Assembly: GCF_014647875.1 (NCBI RefSeq)
Contig: NZ_BMQA01000025.1
Location: 50,933-114,932, forward strand
Length of the DNA stretch: 64,000 nucleotides
Direction: 5' to 3'
DNA from: Streptomyces brasiliensis
GTDB taxonomy: Bacteria > Actinomycetota > Actinomycetes > Streptomycetales > Streptomycetaceae
Positions 34,117 through 43,117 of the stretch are shown piece by piece. The translations under genes were made by a program, and so were the position numbers. How positions within the stretch are numbered: position 1 is the stretch's first letter; the number at the start of each line of letters is the position of its first letter. Below the pieces are notes generated by a model that saw nothing but the letters and a program-made list of their open reading frames with translations, was not told the DNA's origin and searched no databases.

Positions 34117-36516
34117 ATGACCCCCATCAGAACCCACCCCTCGCCACCGGCGGGTGCCGCGGCCGACCGCGGGCCGCTCCTGCAGGCAACCTCGGCGAGT
34201 GGCAACGGGCCGGCGGACGAACTGACGGTCCTGGAGTCGCTCGAGCGCCGCACCCTGTGGCTGGCGACGGCGATGATCGACCACGCCAACCGCGGACGTC
34301 CGAACCGGTCCGGGCTCAAGGTCGGCGGCCACCAGGCCTCCAGCGCCTCGATGGTCAGCATCATGACGGCGCTCTGGTTCGGTCGTCTGACCGCCGAGGA
34401 CCGGGTGTCGGTCAAGCCGCACGCCTCGCCGGTCCTGCACGCCATCAACTACCTGCTGGGGTGGCTGGACCCGTCGTATCTCACCCGCCTGCGGGAGTAC
34501 GGCGGACTGCAGAGCTATCCGAGCCGGACCAAGGATCCGGACCCGGTCGACTACTCGACGGGCTCGGTGGGGATCGGGGCGACCGCGCCGATCTGGGGCG
34601 CGGTGGCCGGCCGCTACGTCGACGACCGCACCGGAACCCGGCGCCGTGGACGGCAGTACTCGCTCGTCGGCGACGCCGAACTCGACGAGGGAGCGGTCTG
34701 GGAGGCCGTCCTCGATCCCGCCACGGCAGAACTCGGCGAAGTCGTATGGATCGTGGACCTCAACCGCCAGTCCCTGGATCGTGTGGTGCCCGACATCGCC
34801 GTCGGTCGGCTGCAGCAGATGTTCGACGCGGCCGGGTGGCAGGTACTGACCGTCAAGTACGGGCGGAAACTGCAGGCCCTCATCGACCTGCCGGGCGGCG
34901 ACGCTCTGGAGCGCCGGATCGACGAGATGCCCAACCCGGAGTACCAGCGGCTTCTCCGCTGCGACGCCGGCGAACTGCGCCGCCGCCTGCCCGGCATCGG
35001 GGCCGGCGCCGACGCGGTGGAGACTGTCATCGCGGGCATCGACGACGCCACCCTGGTCGAGGCCATCCGCGACCTCGGCGGGCACGATCTGCCCGCAGTC
35101 CTCGACGCCTTCGACCGGATCGACGACACACGTCCCACCGTCGTCTTCGCCTACACGGTCAAGGGCTACGGGCTGGCCAGTGCGGGACACCCCCAGAACC
35201 ACTCGAACCTGCTGACCTCCGAGCAACTGCGCGATCTGGCCGTGCGCACCGGGGCCGACCCGGCCGATCCCTGGGCCGCCTTCCCCGAGGACAGCGCCGA
35301 AGGACGGCACTGCGCCGCGGTCGCGGCCCGACTTGCCCGGCCGCCGTTGGTGCCCTCGGCACCTCCGGTCGTACCGACGGACCTTGGCCGGACCCCGAAC
35401 GGACGTGCGTCGACGCAGCAGGCACTCGGGCGCACCCTGCTCGACCTGAGCCGGTCCGCGCCGGACGTGGCGGCTCGGGTGGTCACGGTTGCACCCGACG
35501 TCGCCTCCAGCACCAACCTCGGAGGGTGGCTCAACAAGGCCGGCACGTGGTCCAGCACGGCGAAGCGCGACTGGTTCGCCGACGACGCCGAAACCCTGCT
35601 GCGCTGGTCGGAGCGACCCACCGGCCAGCACATCGAACTCGGCATCGCCGAGGTCAACCTGGTCGGGCTCCTGGGTGAGCTCGGCGCGACGTGGAGCCGC
35701 TGGGGGTACCCGCTCTTCCCGATCGGAGTGGTCTACGACCCCTTCGTGGGACGGGCTCTGGAGCCCTGGTCGTTCGGGATGTATGCCGGGGGACAGTCGA
35801 TCCTGGTCGGTACCCCGTCGGGCGTCACTCTGGGACCCGAGGGCGGCGCCCATCAGTCGGTCACCACACCCTCGATCGGTCTGGAGCAGCCGGGCTGTGT
35901 CGCCTTCGAGCCGGCCTTCGCCCTCGAGGCCGAATGGTGCCTGCTCGACGGCCTGTCCCGATTGGGCCGCGAGGGCGGCAACTCGACATACTTGCGGCTG
36001 TCCACGCGACGCGTCGACCAGTCGCTGGCGCGGATACCGACCGAGGCGGCCGCCCGCGAGCGGCGCCGTCGGCAGGTGCTCGCGGGCGGCTACCGGCTGC
36101 GCACCACGCCAGGCGCGCGGGTCGCGATCGTGGCCATGGGCGCGATGGTGACCGAGGCGGTCGCCGCGGCCGACCGCCTCGCGGCCGGTGGCCACCACGT
36201 GGACGTCGTGGTGGCCACCAGCCCGGACCGGCTGATGCGCGCACAGCGGGCCCGCGACGGCCTGGAGCCCGGAGACAGCTGGATCCTGGACCAGATGTTC
36301 CCGCAGCGGCGACCGCAGGCGCTGGTGACCGTGCTCGACGGCCATCCGCACACCCTGGCATTCCTGGCCGCGCACACCGGTGGGCGCGGCATCCGCACGC
36401 TCGGAGTGACGCGCTTCGGTGAGTCCGGCGACCTGCCGGATCTGTACGCCGCGCACGGCATCGACACCGACCACGTCGTCCGCGCGGCGCTCGATCTGCT
36501 CGACCGACCCGAATGA
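34117..36516 (+). CDS. AceE-like homodimeric E1 or transketolase-type thiamine enzyme
   Basis: The 799-residue protein resembles homodimeric pyruvate dehydrogenase E1 and transketolases: GLKVGGHQASSAS near residue 68, the thiamine motif GDAELDEG near residue 185 closing at DLNRQ, HIELGIAEVNLVG in the middle domain and VAIVAMGAMV in the C-terminal domain. It is about 90 residues shorter than AceE. No E2 or E3 gene accompanies it. Set behind an acyl-CoA dehydrogenase gene, it probably cleaves or decarboxylates a keto intermediate of the pathway and not pyruvate. It is separate from the fused E1 at 9048. Confidence 0.83.
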   Translation: MTPIRTHPSPPAGAAADRGPLLQATSASGNGPADELTVLESLERRTLWLATAMIDHANRGRPNRSGLKVGGHQASSASMVSIMTALWFGRLTAEDRVSVKPHASPVLHAINYLLGWLDPSYLTRLREYGGLQSYPSRTKDPDPVDYSTGSVGIGATAPIWGAVAGRYVDDRTGTRRRGRQYSLVGDAELDEGAVWEAVLDPATAELGEVVWIVDLNRQSLDRVVPDIAVGRLQQMFDAAGWQVLTVKYGRKLQALIDLPGGDALERRIDEMPNPEYQRLLRCDAGELRRRLPGIGAGADAVETVIAGIDDATLVEAIRDLGGHDLPAVLDAFDRIDDTRPTVVFAYTVKGYGLASAGHPQNHSNLLTSEQLRDLAVRTGADPADPWAAFPEDSAEGRHCAAVAARLARPPLVPSAPPVVPTDLGRTPNGRASTQQALGRTLLDLSRSAPDVAARVVTVAPDVASSTNLGGWLNKAGTWSSTAKRDWFADDAETLLRWSERPTGQHIELGIAEVNLVGLLGELGATWSRWGYPLFPIGVVYDPFVGRALEPWSFGMYAGGQSILVGTPSGVTLGPEGGAHQSVTTPSIGLEQPGCVAFEPAFALEAEWCLLDGLSRLGREGGNSTYLRLSTRRVDQSLARIPTEAAARERRRRQVLAGGYRLRTTPGARVAIVAMGAMVTEAVAAADRLAAGGHHVDVVVATSPDRLMRAQRARDGLEPGDSWILDQMFPQRRPQALVTVLDGHPHTLAFLAAHTGGRGIRTLGVTRFGESGDLPDLYAAHGIDTDHVVRAALDLLDRPE

Positions 36517-36532
36517 CAGGATGGAGGTACGC

Positions 36533-37018
36533 ATGACCGTCCACGATCTGTCGCCGCTCGAACGGCTCCTGGCGATCGAGGAGTGCAAGCGGCTGATGGT
36601 GGAGTACGGCCGCCGAATCGACCACGGCAGCGCAGTGTCCGTCGCCGACCTCTTCACCGAGGACGGTGCCTGGCGTTCCCCCACGATCGACGCCGTCGGA
36701 CGGGACCAGTTGCGTGCCTTCTTCGCCAGGCGGGACGCGCTGACGGACCGGGTGACCCGCCACATCGTCACCAACGTCACCGTCGACGTGCGGGACGCCG
36801 ATCACGCCTTCGGTGTGTCCGTCGCCGTCGAACTCCGGGACGACCGGAGAGCCGACGGCCTCGCGGTCGACACCCGCCCGGCCATTGTCGGGGACTACGA
36901 GGACGAGTTCGCGTGCGTCGACGGCCGGTGGTTCTTCCGCGAGCGCCGGGTGGTCGTGGGGTTCAAGCGAGAGTCCGAGGTACTCATGCGACCCACTCCG
37001 ACCGGAACAACGCACTGA
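36533..37018 (+). CDS. SnoaL-like NTF2-fold protein
   Basis: The 161-residue protein starts with an amphipathic helix (LAIEECKRLMVEYGRRID), then VADLFTEDGAW, the first strand pair of SnoaL-like proteins, and ends with a strand RWFFRERRVVVGFKR. The fold is used by isomerases, dehydratases and epoxide hydrolases acting on bulky polycyclic compounds. The ATG at 36533 has ATGGAGG upstream. It seems to close the operon starting at 29837. Confidence 0.75.
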   Translation: MTVHDLSPLERLLAIEECKRLMVEYGRRIDHGSAVSVADLFTEDGAWRSPTIDAVGRDQLRAFFARRDALTDRVTRHIVTNVTVDVRDADHAFGVSVAVELRDDRRADGLAVDTRPAIVGDYEDEFACVDGRWFFRERRVVVGFKRESEVLMRPTPTGTTH

Positions 37019-37320
37019 CACCCGTAGGTGTCGGGACCGCGGAGCACCTGGGCGGTACCGCAGGGGCCGGCGGGCGTGAGCGCGTCCGCGATGTCGTGCG
37101 TGGCCAGGGGCAACCTGTCCCGCGGCGCCACGTGGCGCCAGGGTCGGGATTCCCGATACGACGGTGTCCCGCGCGAAGAGCCGGCGTCTGGCCGGCCGGG
37201 CCAGGGACCGCAGAATCTCCCGGCGGTCGGGCACCGGCCGGTCGGGGCAGGGCGGTGACCGCGTCGACGCACGAACAGGCGCGATCGCCGCGGACGGACC
37301 ACCATCACCCTGGAGGAACC
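37019..37320. other. Intergenic stretch with a perfect palindrome
   Basis: No gene can be supported here. The DNA separates the SnoaL-like gene from the SRPBCC gene. The only structure I see is GGCGCCACGTGGCGCC at 37134-37149, a perfect palindrome that could act as a hairpin or protein site. No copy of the island operator was found. Confidence 0.6.
37134..37149. repeat. 16-bp perfect palindrome
   Basis: GGCGCCACGTGGCGCC can fold into a 6-bp stem with an ACGT loop. It lies 116 bases after the SnoaL-like gene and 171 bases before the SRPBCC gene. It is unlike the island operator and may mark the end of the long operon. Confidence 0.5.
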
Positions 37321-37809
37321 ATGAGCCGCGCCTACGTCAGCGACGTCCTGCCCGCGCCGGTCGACACCGTCTGGGCGGTGCTGGGCCGCTTCGAGGGCAT
37401 CGCGGACTTCGTCGAGAAGCTGTCCGGGGGCGAGCTCGAGGGCGACGCGGGACCGGCCGTCGGCGCGGTGCGGCGACTCGTGATCCGTGACGGAGGCCAG
37501 GTCGTCCGCGAGCGGTTGGTCGGTATGGACGCCGTCGACCGCTCGTACTCCTACGACTTCCCGCCCGGGGAGAACCCGTTCCCGGTACGCAGTTACCGGG
37601 CCACCATCCGGGTCCGTCCGGTCACGCGGACGAACGAGACCTTCGTCGAGTGGTACGGCGACTTCGACTCCGACGCCGACGTCGAGGCGGAGATGCGCGA
37701 GGCCTTCGTGAGCCGGTACTCCACGTTTCTTCGGAACCTGTGCGGCCACCTCGGCCTGCCGTCTGCGGACCAGTCTTCACTCAGCTCTGGGCGCGACCTC
37801 GCTCGATGA
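37321..37809 (+). CDS. SRPBCC-family protein
   Basis: The 162-residue protein has the START/Bet v1-like outline: an initial strand SRAYVSDVLPAPVDTVWAVL, then a helix and the ligand-cavity strands (VRRLVIRDGG, RSYRATIRV, FVEWYGDFD), and a long C-terminal helix. Such proteins bind hydrophobic ligands or act as cyclases and dehydratases. GGAGG stands before the ATG. The end overlaps the end of the minus-strand crotonase gene by 29 bases, a tail-to-tail overlap. Confidence 0.82.
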   Translation: MSRAYVSDVLPAPVDTVWAVLGRFEGIADFVEKLSGGELEGDAGPAVGAVRRLVIRDGGQVVRERLVGMDAVDRSYSYDFPPGENPFPVRSYRATIRVRPVTRTNETFVEWYGDFDSDADVEAEMREAFVSRYSTFLRNLCGHLGLPSADQSSLSSGRDLAR

Positions 37810-38569
37810 CCGCATCGGCCCGGGCGGCGACGTTTTCCGGGCGGAACATGCGGTCCGCCCAGGCCAGTGAGCGGGAGCTTTCGCGCCGCATCGCCTCGCG
37901 GAGAGTCGATGCGGCGTTGTCGCGGTAGAGGGCCAGATACTCGGCGGCGATCTCCGGGTCGAGTTCGGCGACCTGATTCGCCGTCTCCCGGGCGGTGGCG
38001 ACGAGCTCTTCACCCCTGACGACCCGGTTGACCAGCCCCCAGGCGAACGCCTCGTGGGCGCCGATCAGGCGCCCGGTGAGGCTCATCTCCCGAGCTCGCC
38101 GCACTCCGACAGCCTGGGGGAGCAGGTAGGAGAGGCCCCAGCCGGGCAGTACGCCGACTCGGGCGTGGGTGTCGCCGAAACGAGCCTCCTCCGAGGCGAT
38201 GACGAAGTCGCAGTGCAGCACGATCTCGAGGCCACCGGTGACCGCCGGGCCGTTCACCGCACCGATGACCGGCTTGCCCGGACGGTGCCACGGCCCGTGA
38301 TCGCCGGCCGAGGGCCCCGCCAGCCGCATGTTGTCCCCGGTCTCTCCCAGTTCGCGCAGGTCGAGTCCGGCACAGAAGGCGGTTCCGGCGCCGGTCAGCA
38401 CGACCGCGCGGACGGTTGCGTCGCCGGCGAGCCTGGCCATGGTCGTGCTGAGCTCCTGGATCAGCCGGGAGTTGAGCGCGTTGCGCTGCCGGGGCCGGTT
38501 GAGTGTGACCGTCGCGACCGCCTCGTCGTACTCGATCAGGACGCAGGCAGGGGTGTTCGTGGAGGACAC
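37781..38569 (-). CDS. Enoyl-CoA hydratase/isomerase family protein
   Basis: The 262-residue crotonase-fold protein has GTAFCAGLDLRELG (CoA oxyanion loop) and VTGGLEIVLHCDF with the first hydratase Glu. The second Glu position reads THARVG, with His instead, so simple hydration may be lost and isomerisation or hydrolysis is possible. I chose the GTG at 38569 because AGGAG lies 6 bases upstream and the protein then begins MSSTNTPA; an ATG at 38620 is in frame but too far upstream. The gene is divergent from the P450 gene, sharing a region with operator-like sequences. Confidence 0.85.
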   Translation of the reverse strand: MSSTNTPACVLIEYDEAVATVTLNRPRQRNALNSRLIQELSTTMARLAGDATVRAVVLTGAGTAFCAGLDLRELGETGDNMRLAGPSAGDHGPWHRPGKPVIGAVNGPAVTGGLEIVLHCDFVIASEEARFGDTHARVGVLPGWGLSYLLPQAVGVRRAREMSLTGRLIGAHEAFAWGLVNRVVRGEELVATARETANQVAELDPEIAAEYLALYRDNAASTLREAMRRESSRSLAWADRMFRPENVAARADAVIERGRAQS

Positions 38570-38585
38570 ACCAAGCTCCTTACAG

Positions 38586-38594
38586 CGATGGGTT
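38586..38594. promoter_or_regulatory. Operator half site before the crotonase gene
   Basis: On the minus strand AACCCATCG is identical to the left arm of the site at 45482. The other arm is absent and the AGGAG of the gene follows. I list it only as a possible half site. Confidence 0.3.
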
Positions 38595-38633
38595 TGTGGC
38601 CCAAGGGTGACAGGCATCACTCGGCCGCACCAG

Positions 38634-38652
38634 AGCCAATCGCTGTTAGATT
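38634..38652. promoter_or_regulatory. Putative island operator, site 9
   Basis: AGCCAATCGCTGTTAGATT joins a CCAATC left arm to the right arm TGTTAGATT found at 29771. It lies 28 bases before the P450 start and 64 bases upstream of the minus-strand crotonase start, so it may serve both genes. Confidence 0.55.
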
Positions 38653-38680
38653 AACTCGCCCGACGCATTGAGGAGGATCC

Positions 38681-39919
38681 GTGACCGACGACCGAAGGCA
38701 GCGGCATCTCGTGGACCTCGACAACCGTCGAACGGAGCTGGCGGGAGAGCTCTTCGAGACTCTCGCAGAGATGCAGACCCGGTGCCCCGTTGCGTGGAGC
38801 GAGGCATCCGGTGGCTTCTGGGCGCTGCTCAAGCACGCCGACATCGTCACCGCCTCGGCGGACTGGGAGACGTTCACCGTCACCGACGGCATCATGATCC
38901 CGCCGACCGGCAAGTCGATGCCGGTGATCCCGGCCGAACTCGACCCGCCCCGTCATGGGGCGTTCCGCAGGCTGGTCCTCCCGCACTTCACACCCAAGGC
39001 GCTCGGCCCCTGGGAGGCCGACATCCGCCGGATCGTCGCGGACGGCTTCGCGCCGTTGGCCGAGCGGGGCCGCGCCGACCTGGTCACCGAGTTCGCTCGC
39101 CCTGTTCCGGTTCTCGTGATCTGCCGCGTCCTCGGCATCCGGTCGGACTGGGAGCGTATCCACGACCTCGGTGAGGAGTTCATGGCGGCGTTCGCCGACA
39201 CCGACCACCCCGAACGGGGCAAGGCCGCGGCCGAACGGCTCGAGGCCTTCCTGGCGGAAGAGATACGCGTACGGCGCGGCCGGCCCGCGCAGGACCTGCT
39301 CGGACAGCTGGTCAACGCCGAAATCGATGGTGAGCCCCTCTCGGACACCGAGGCGCTCGGCTTGGTGCAACTCCTGGTGGTGGCGGGCCACGGCACCACG
39401 GTCGACGGGATCGGGACGATGGTCTACCGCCTGATCACCGAACCCGGTGTCCGCGACAAACTGCTCACCGATCCCAGCCTGGTGCCGAGGATGATCGACG
39501 AGTGCCTGCGGCTGCACCCGCCGGTCTGGAACATGGCCCGGACCGTGCGGCGCGAGACGACCCTGCGGGACGCGGAGTTGTGCCCCGGCGAAAAGGTGAT
39601 GCTGGCCTTCGGAGCGGCGAACTACGACCCCGAGAAGTTCGCCGACCCGTTCGCCTTCGACCTCGACCGCCTGGGCCTGACCCAACACCTCACGTTCGGC
39701 AGCGGCCGGCACCGATGCCTCGGGGAGGGCCTGGCCAGGCTGGAGCTCAGGACGGTCCTCGAGTACCTCCTGGAGGAGCTTCCGCCGCTCGAGCTCGACG
39801 GCCCCGTGGTGTGGGGCGGCCACACCAACTCCCACGGGTTGCGCAGCCTCCCGGTGCGGGTCACGGACGCCGGCCGTAAGCCCGTGCGCGCTCGGACACC
39901 GGGTGATGCGGATGTCTGA
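38681..39919 (+). CDS. Cytochrome P450
   Basis: The 412-residue P450 shows the I-helix oxygen motif AGHGTT near residue 237, the K-helix ExxR in DECLR and the heme loop FGSGRHRCLGEG with the Cys near residue 346. It is soluble and of bacterial class, so it needs ferredoxin and a reductase; none is adjacent, and the orphan ferredoxin at 8179 is a candidate partner. It would hydroxylate an unactivated carbon of the substrate. The GTG start follows GAGGAGG. The stop overlaps the start region of the next SDR gene. Confidence 0.92.
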   Translation: MTDDRRQRHLVDLDNRRTELAGELFETLAEMQTRCPVAWSEASGGFWALLKHADIVTASADWETFTVTDGIMIPPTGKSMPVIPAELDPPRHGAFRRLVLPHFTPKALGPWEADIRRIVADGFAPLAERGRADLVTEFARPVPVLVICRVLGIRSDWERIHDLGEEFMAAFADTDHPERGKAAAERLEAFLAEEIRVRRGRPAQDLLGQLVNAEIDGEPLSDTEALGLVQLLVVAGHGTTVDGIGTMVYRLITEPGVRDKLLTDPSLVPRMIDECLRLHPPVWNMARTVRRETTLRDAELCPGEKVMLAFGAANYDPEKFADPFAFDLDRLGLTQHLTFGSGRHRCLGEGLARLELRTVLEYLLEELPPLELDGPVVWGGHTNSHGLRSLPVRVTDAGRKPVRARTPGDADV

Positions 39920-40868
39920 CATGGGGGAGCGTCTGCAGGGTTTCGGGTTCGCGTCCACCGTCGACGAGGTCGTCGAGGGCGTCGACCTCACGGGTCGCAC
40001 GGCGATCGTGACCGGTGCGACCTCGGGAATCGGGGCCGAGACCGCTCGAGCCCTCGCCCTGACGGGGGCCCGGGTCGTGCTCGCCGCACGCCGCACCGGC
40101 GCCGCGGCGGAGATCGCCGCACGGCTCAGCAGGCAGACCGGCAACGACCGCATCGAGGCGCGTGAGCTCGACCTCGCCGACCCGCGCTCGGTACGTCGGT
40201 TCAGCGACGACTGGACCGGACCCGCGCACATCCTCGTCAACAACGCCGGAATCATGGCGCTGCCCGAGTTGGTACGCACGCCGTACGGCTGGGAGCAGCA
40301 GCTCGCGACCAACTTCTTCGGTCACTTCGCGCTGGTTCAGGGCCTGGAGAGGCCGTTGGCCGAGGCCTCGGGCTCGCGCGTGGTGTGCCTCAGCTCCGCC
40401 GCGCACCTTCGCTCGCCGGTGGTGTTCGACGACCTCCATTTCAAGTACCGGCCGTACGACCCGTGGCAGGCATACGCGCAGTCCAAGACGGCCGACGTAC
40501 TGCTCGCCGTCGAGATCACGCACCGCTGGTCCGACCGCGGCGTGCGGGCCAATGGCGTTCATCCCGGCATCATCCACACCGAACTGCAGCGGCACATCCA
40601 GTGGGACGCGGCAGGTCTGCCCCTGAAGTCCGTCGCCCAGGGCGCCGCCACATCGGTCCTCCTCGCCACTGCCCCGGAGCTCGAGGGACTGGGAGGCGCG
40701 TACTACCAGGACTGCCGGCCGGCTCGGGTCGTCGAGGAACGCTCCCCGGGCTACTCCGGGGGTGTGGCCCCCTATGCCCTGGACCCGGCCAATGCCGAGC
40801 GGCTCTGGGACACCGCGGTGGCCGCACTGGCCTCCGGATCGGACGGGTTCGTACGGCGACAGGCTTGA
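39912..40868 (+). CDS. SDR, retinol-dehydrogenase-like
   Basis: The SDR of about 318 residues carries TGATSGIG, VLAARRTG (an NADP sign), NNAGIM and catalytic YAQSK, and a C-terminal extension as in light-dependent-reductase/retinol-dehydrogenase types. Several in-frame starts exist (GTG 39903, ATG 39906, 39912 and 39921); none has a clear ribosome site, so reinitiation from the overlapping P450 stop is likely. It probably oxidises the hydroxyl made by the P450 upstream. Confidence 0.85.
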   Translation: MSDMGERLQGFGFASTVDEVVEGVDLTGRTAIVTGATSGIGAETARALALTGARVVLAARRTGAAAEIAARLSRQTGNDRIEARELDLADPRSVRRFSDDWTGPAHILVNNAGIMALPELVRTPYGWEQQLATNFFGHFALVQGLERPLAEASGSRVVCLSSAAHLRSPVVFDDLHFKYRPYDPWQAYAQSKTADVLLAVEITHRWSDRGVRANGVHPGIIHTELQRHIQWDAAGLPLKSVAQGAATSVLLATAPELEGLGGAYYQDCRPARVVEERSPGYSGGVAPYALDPANAERLWDTAVAALASGSDGFVRRQA

Positions 40869-40872
40869 CCAT

Positions 40873-40891
40873 AATCCAACGATGATTGATA
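40873..40891. promoter_or_regulatory. Putative island operator, site 10
   Basis: AATCCAACGATGATTGATA has right arm TGATTGATA, shared in eight of nine bases with site 13. It lies just after the SDR stop and 47 bases upstream of the small gene that leads the KorAB unit. Confidence 0.55.
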
Positions 40892-40937
40892 CGGGTGCGT
40901 CGCCGCCCGCCCACGCGCAACGAGGAGAGGAGCCGTC

Positions 40938-41258
40938 ATGCAGGTACGCGTCACCGCCGAGGGGATCACCATCCTCGACCCCTCCCTGCTGACCGCACTG
41001 TCGGTCGTCACCGAGCTCGATGTCCATGCCACGCCCCGGGCATTGGTGGCAGACGGCCTGGCCCGGGACACCGACGAGGGGGCCACCGGACACGGACACG
41101 TATGGCTCGACGTCGCCGAACTCGGGCGCCGTGCACAAACGCCCCGCGACGCCGAATGGCGAAAGCGGTACGACGCGATGATCGCCTACGCCGCGGACAA
41201 GGGCTGGGCCGATGACACCCGCTCCGTGGTCCGCGCCCACCTGGAGGCACCCCGATGA
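40938..41258 (+). CDS. Small unrecognised protein leading the KorAB operon
   Basis: I do not recognise this 106-residue protein. It has no cysteine, no signal peptide and no membrane segment. It begins MQVRVTAEGI and has a charged C-terminal half with EWRKRYDAMIAYA. GAGGAGAGGAG stands before the ATG, and the stop overlaps the start of korA as ATGA, which argues that it is real and made together with the 2-oxoacid:ferredoxin oxidoreductase. It might be a scaffold or stability factor for that enzyme, which is speculation. Confidence 0.65.
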   Translation: MQVRVTAEGITILDPSLLTALSVVTELDVHATPRALVADGLARDTDEGATGHGHVWLDVAELGRRAQTPRDAEWRKRYDAMIAYAADKGWADDTRSVVRAHLEAPR

Positions 41259-43117
41259 GCGAACGAGTGACCGAACTGGACCGGGTGGTGATCCGGTTCG
41301 CCGGCGACTCCGGCGACGGCATGCAACTGGTGGGGGACCGGTTCACCCAGGAGGCGGCCGTCTTCGGCAACGACCTCTCCACTCTGCCGAACTTCCCGGC
41401 CGAGATCCGGGCACCGCAGGGCACGATCCCCGGCGTGAGCAGCTTCCAGATGCACTTCGCCGACCACGACATCCTGACCCCCGGTGACCGGCCCGATGTC
41501 CTGGTGGCGATGAACCCGGCGGCGCTGCAGGCCAACGTCGGGGATCTGCGGCCGGGGGCCACGGTGATCGTCGACACCCACGACTTCACGGGACGGAACC
41601 TGGCCAAGGCGGGGTACTCCGCCAGCCCGCTGGAGGACGACGCGCTGGCCGCCTTCACCGTCCACGCACTCGACCTCACCGGGATGACCGTCGAGGCGGT
41701 CAAGCAGTTCGGGCTCTCCCGCAAGGACGCGGCCCGTGCCAAGAACATGTTCGCGCTGGGTTTGTTGTTGTGGCTGTACGGCCGCGAGGTCGACGGCACG
41801 GTCACCTACCTCGAAACCAAGTTCGCGAGGAAGCCTGAGATCCGCGATGCCAACGTCACCGCACTGCGCGCCGGCTGGAACTTCGGCGAGACCACCGAGA
41901 CGTTCGCCGTCTCCTACAGGATCAAACCGGCCGCCATGGCCCCGGGCCGCTACCGGAACATCACGGGGAACACCGCCCTGTCCTACGGCATCGTGGCCGC
42001 CGGGCGCCTCGCGGGGCTCCCGGTGTTCCTCGGGGCCTACCCGATCACGCCGGCCTCCGACATCCTCCACGAGCTGAGCAAACAAAAGAACTTCGAAGTC
42101 ACCGCCTTTCAGGCCGAGGACGAGATCGCAGCCATCGGTGCGGCCCTGGGAGCGGCGTACGGCGGTCGGCTCGGCGTCACGACGACGTCCGGGCCGGGCG
42201 TGGCACTCAAGGCGGAGACCATCGGCCTGGCGGTGATGCTCGAGGTGCCGCTGCTGATCGTCGACGTCCAGCGGGGCGGACCGTCGACCGGCCTGCCGAC
42301 CAAGGCCGAGCAGGCCGACCTGCTGCAGGCGATGTACGGGCGCAACGGCGAGGCACCGCTGCCGGTGGTCGCGCCACAGTCCCCAGCGGACTGCTTCGAC
42401 GCCGCCGTCGAGGCGGTGCGCATCGCCGTCACCTACCGCACTCCCGTGATGCTGCTCTCCGACGGCTACCTCGCCAACGGCTCCGAGCCGTGGAGGCTCC
42501 CGGACGTGGCGTCCCTGCCCCGCATCGAACCGGGCTTCGCGACCCCACCATCCGACGGGCAGCGCTTCATGCCCTACGCCCGTGCCCCCGAGACTCTGGC
42601 CCGGCCCTGGGCGCCTCCCGGTGTCGCGGGGCTCGAGCACCGCATCGGTGGCATCGAGAAGAAGGACGGCACCGGGGACATTTCCTATGACCCCGACAAC
42701 CACGACTTCATGGTCCGCAGCCGGCAGGCCAAGGTCGACGCGGTGGCCAGGTCGATTCCCGCCCTCGAAGTGGACGACCCGGGCGGCCGGGCCCGCGTGC
42801 TGGTCATCGGCTGGGGTTCGACGTACGGCCCGATCGGCGCTGCCGTACGCCAGGTGCGTCGCCGGGGACTCGACATCGCCCAGGTGCATCTTCGCCACCT
42901 CAACCCGTTCCCGCCGGATCTGGGCGACATCCTGTCCGCCTACGAACGCGTGGTGTGCCCGGAGATGAACCTGGGTCAGCTGGCCACGCTGCTGCGTGAC
43001 CGCTATCTGGTCGATGTACGGCGCCTCACCACCGTGCGCGGCATGCCGTTCGCCGCCGAGCAGCTCGCGCAGGAGCTGCTGACCCACCTCACCGAGATCT
43101 CGCAGGAGGCCTCATGA
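41255..43117 (+). CDS. korA: 2-Oxoacid:ferredoxin oxidoreductase, alpha subunit with fused gamma domain
   Basis: The 620-residue protein begins with a gamma domain (about residues 8-190; IRFAGDSGDGMQL, then TLPNFPAEIRAPQGT) and continues with the alpha pyrimidine-binding domain (GAYPITPASDILHEL, then TSGPGVALKAETIGLA) and a transketolase C-terminal-like domain. This is the KorA layout of actinobacteria. With KorB it decarboxylates 2-oxoglutarate or another 2-oxoacid to the CoA thioester and reduces ferredoxin. In an island rich in ferredoxin-dependent P450s it could also be an electron source, which is inference. Confidence 0.92.
   Translation: MSERVTELDRVVIRFAGDSGDGMQLVGDRFTQEAAVFGNDLSTLPNFPAEIRAPQGTIPGVSSFQMHFADHDILTPGDRPDVLVAMNPAALQANVGDLRPGATVIVDTHDFTGRNLAKAGYSASPLEDDALAAFTVHALDLTGMTVEAVKQFGLSRKDAARAKNMFALGLLLWLYGREVDGTVTYLETKFARKPEIRDANVTALRAGWNFGETTETFAVSYRIKPAAMAPGRYRNITGNTALSYGIVAAGRLAGLPVFLGAYPITPASDILHELSKQKNFEVTAFQAEDEIAAIGAALGAAYGGRLGVTTTSGPGVALKAETIGLAVMLEVPLLIVDVQRGGPSTGLPTKAEQADLLQAMYGRNGEAPLPVVAPQSPADCFDAAVEAVRIAVTYRTPVMLLSDGYLANGSEPWRLPDVASLPRIEPGFATPPSDGQRFMPYARAPETLARPWAPPGVAGLEHRIGGIEKKDGTGDISYDPDNHDFMVRSRQAKVDAVARSIPALEVDDPGGRARVLVIGWGSTYGPIGAAVRQVRRRGLDIAQVHLRHLNPFPPDLGDILSAYERVVCPEMNLGQLATLLRDRYLVDVRRLTTVRGMPFAAEQLAQELLTHLTEISQEAS

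Noticed and set aside
32893..36780. Open minus-strand frame of about 1,295 codons
   Set aside because: It lies opposite four clearly identified genes (ACAD, AceE-like and neighbours). Its translation has biased composition and no family motif, as expected for antisense frames in high-GC DNA.
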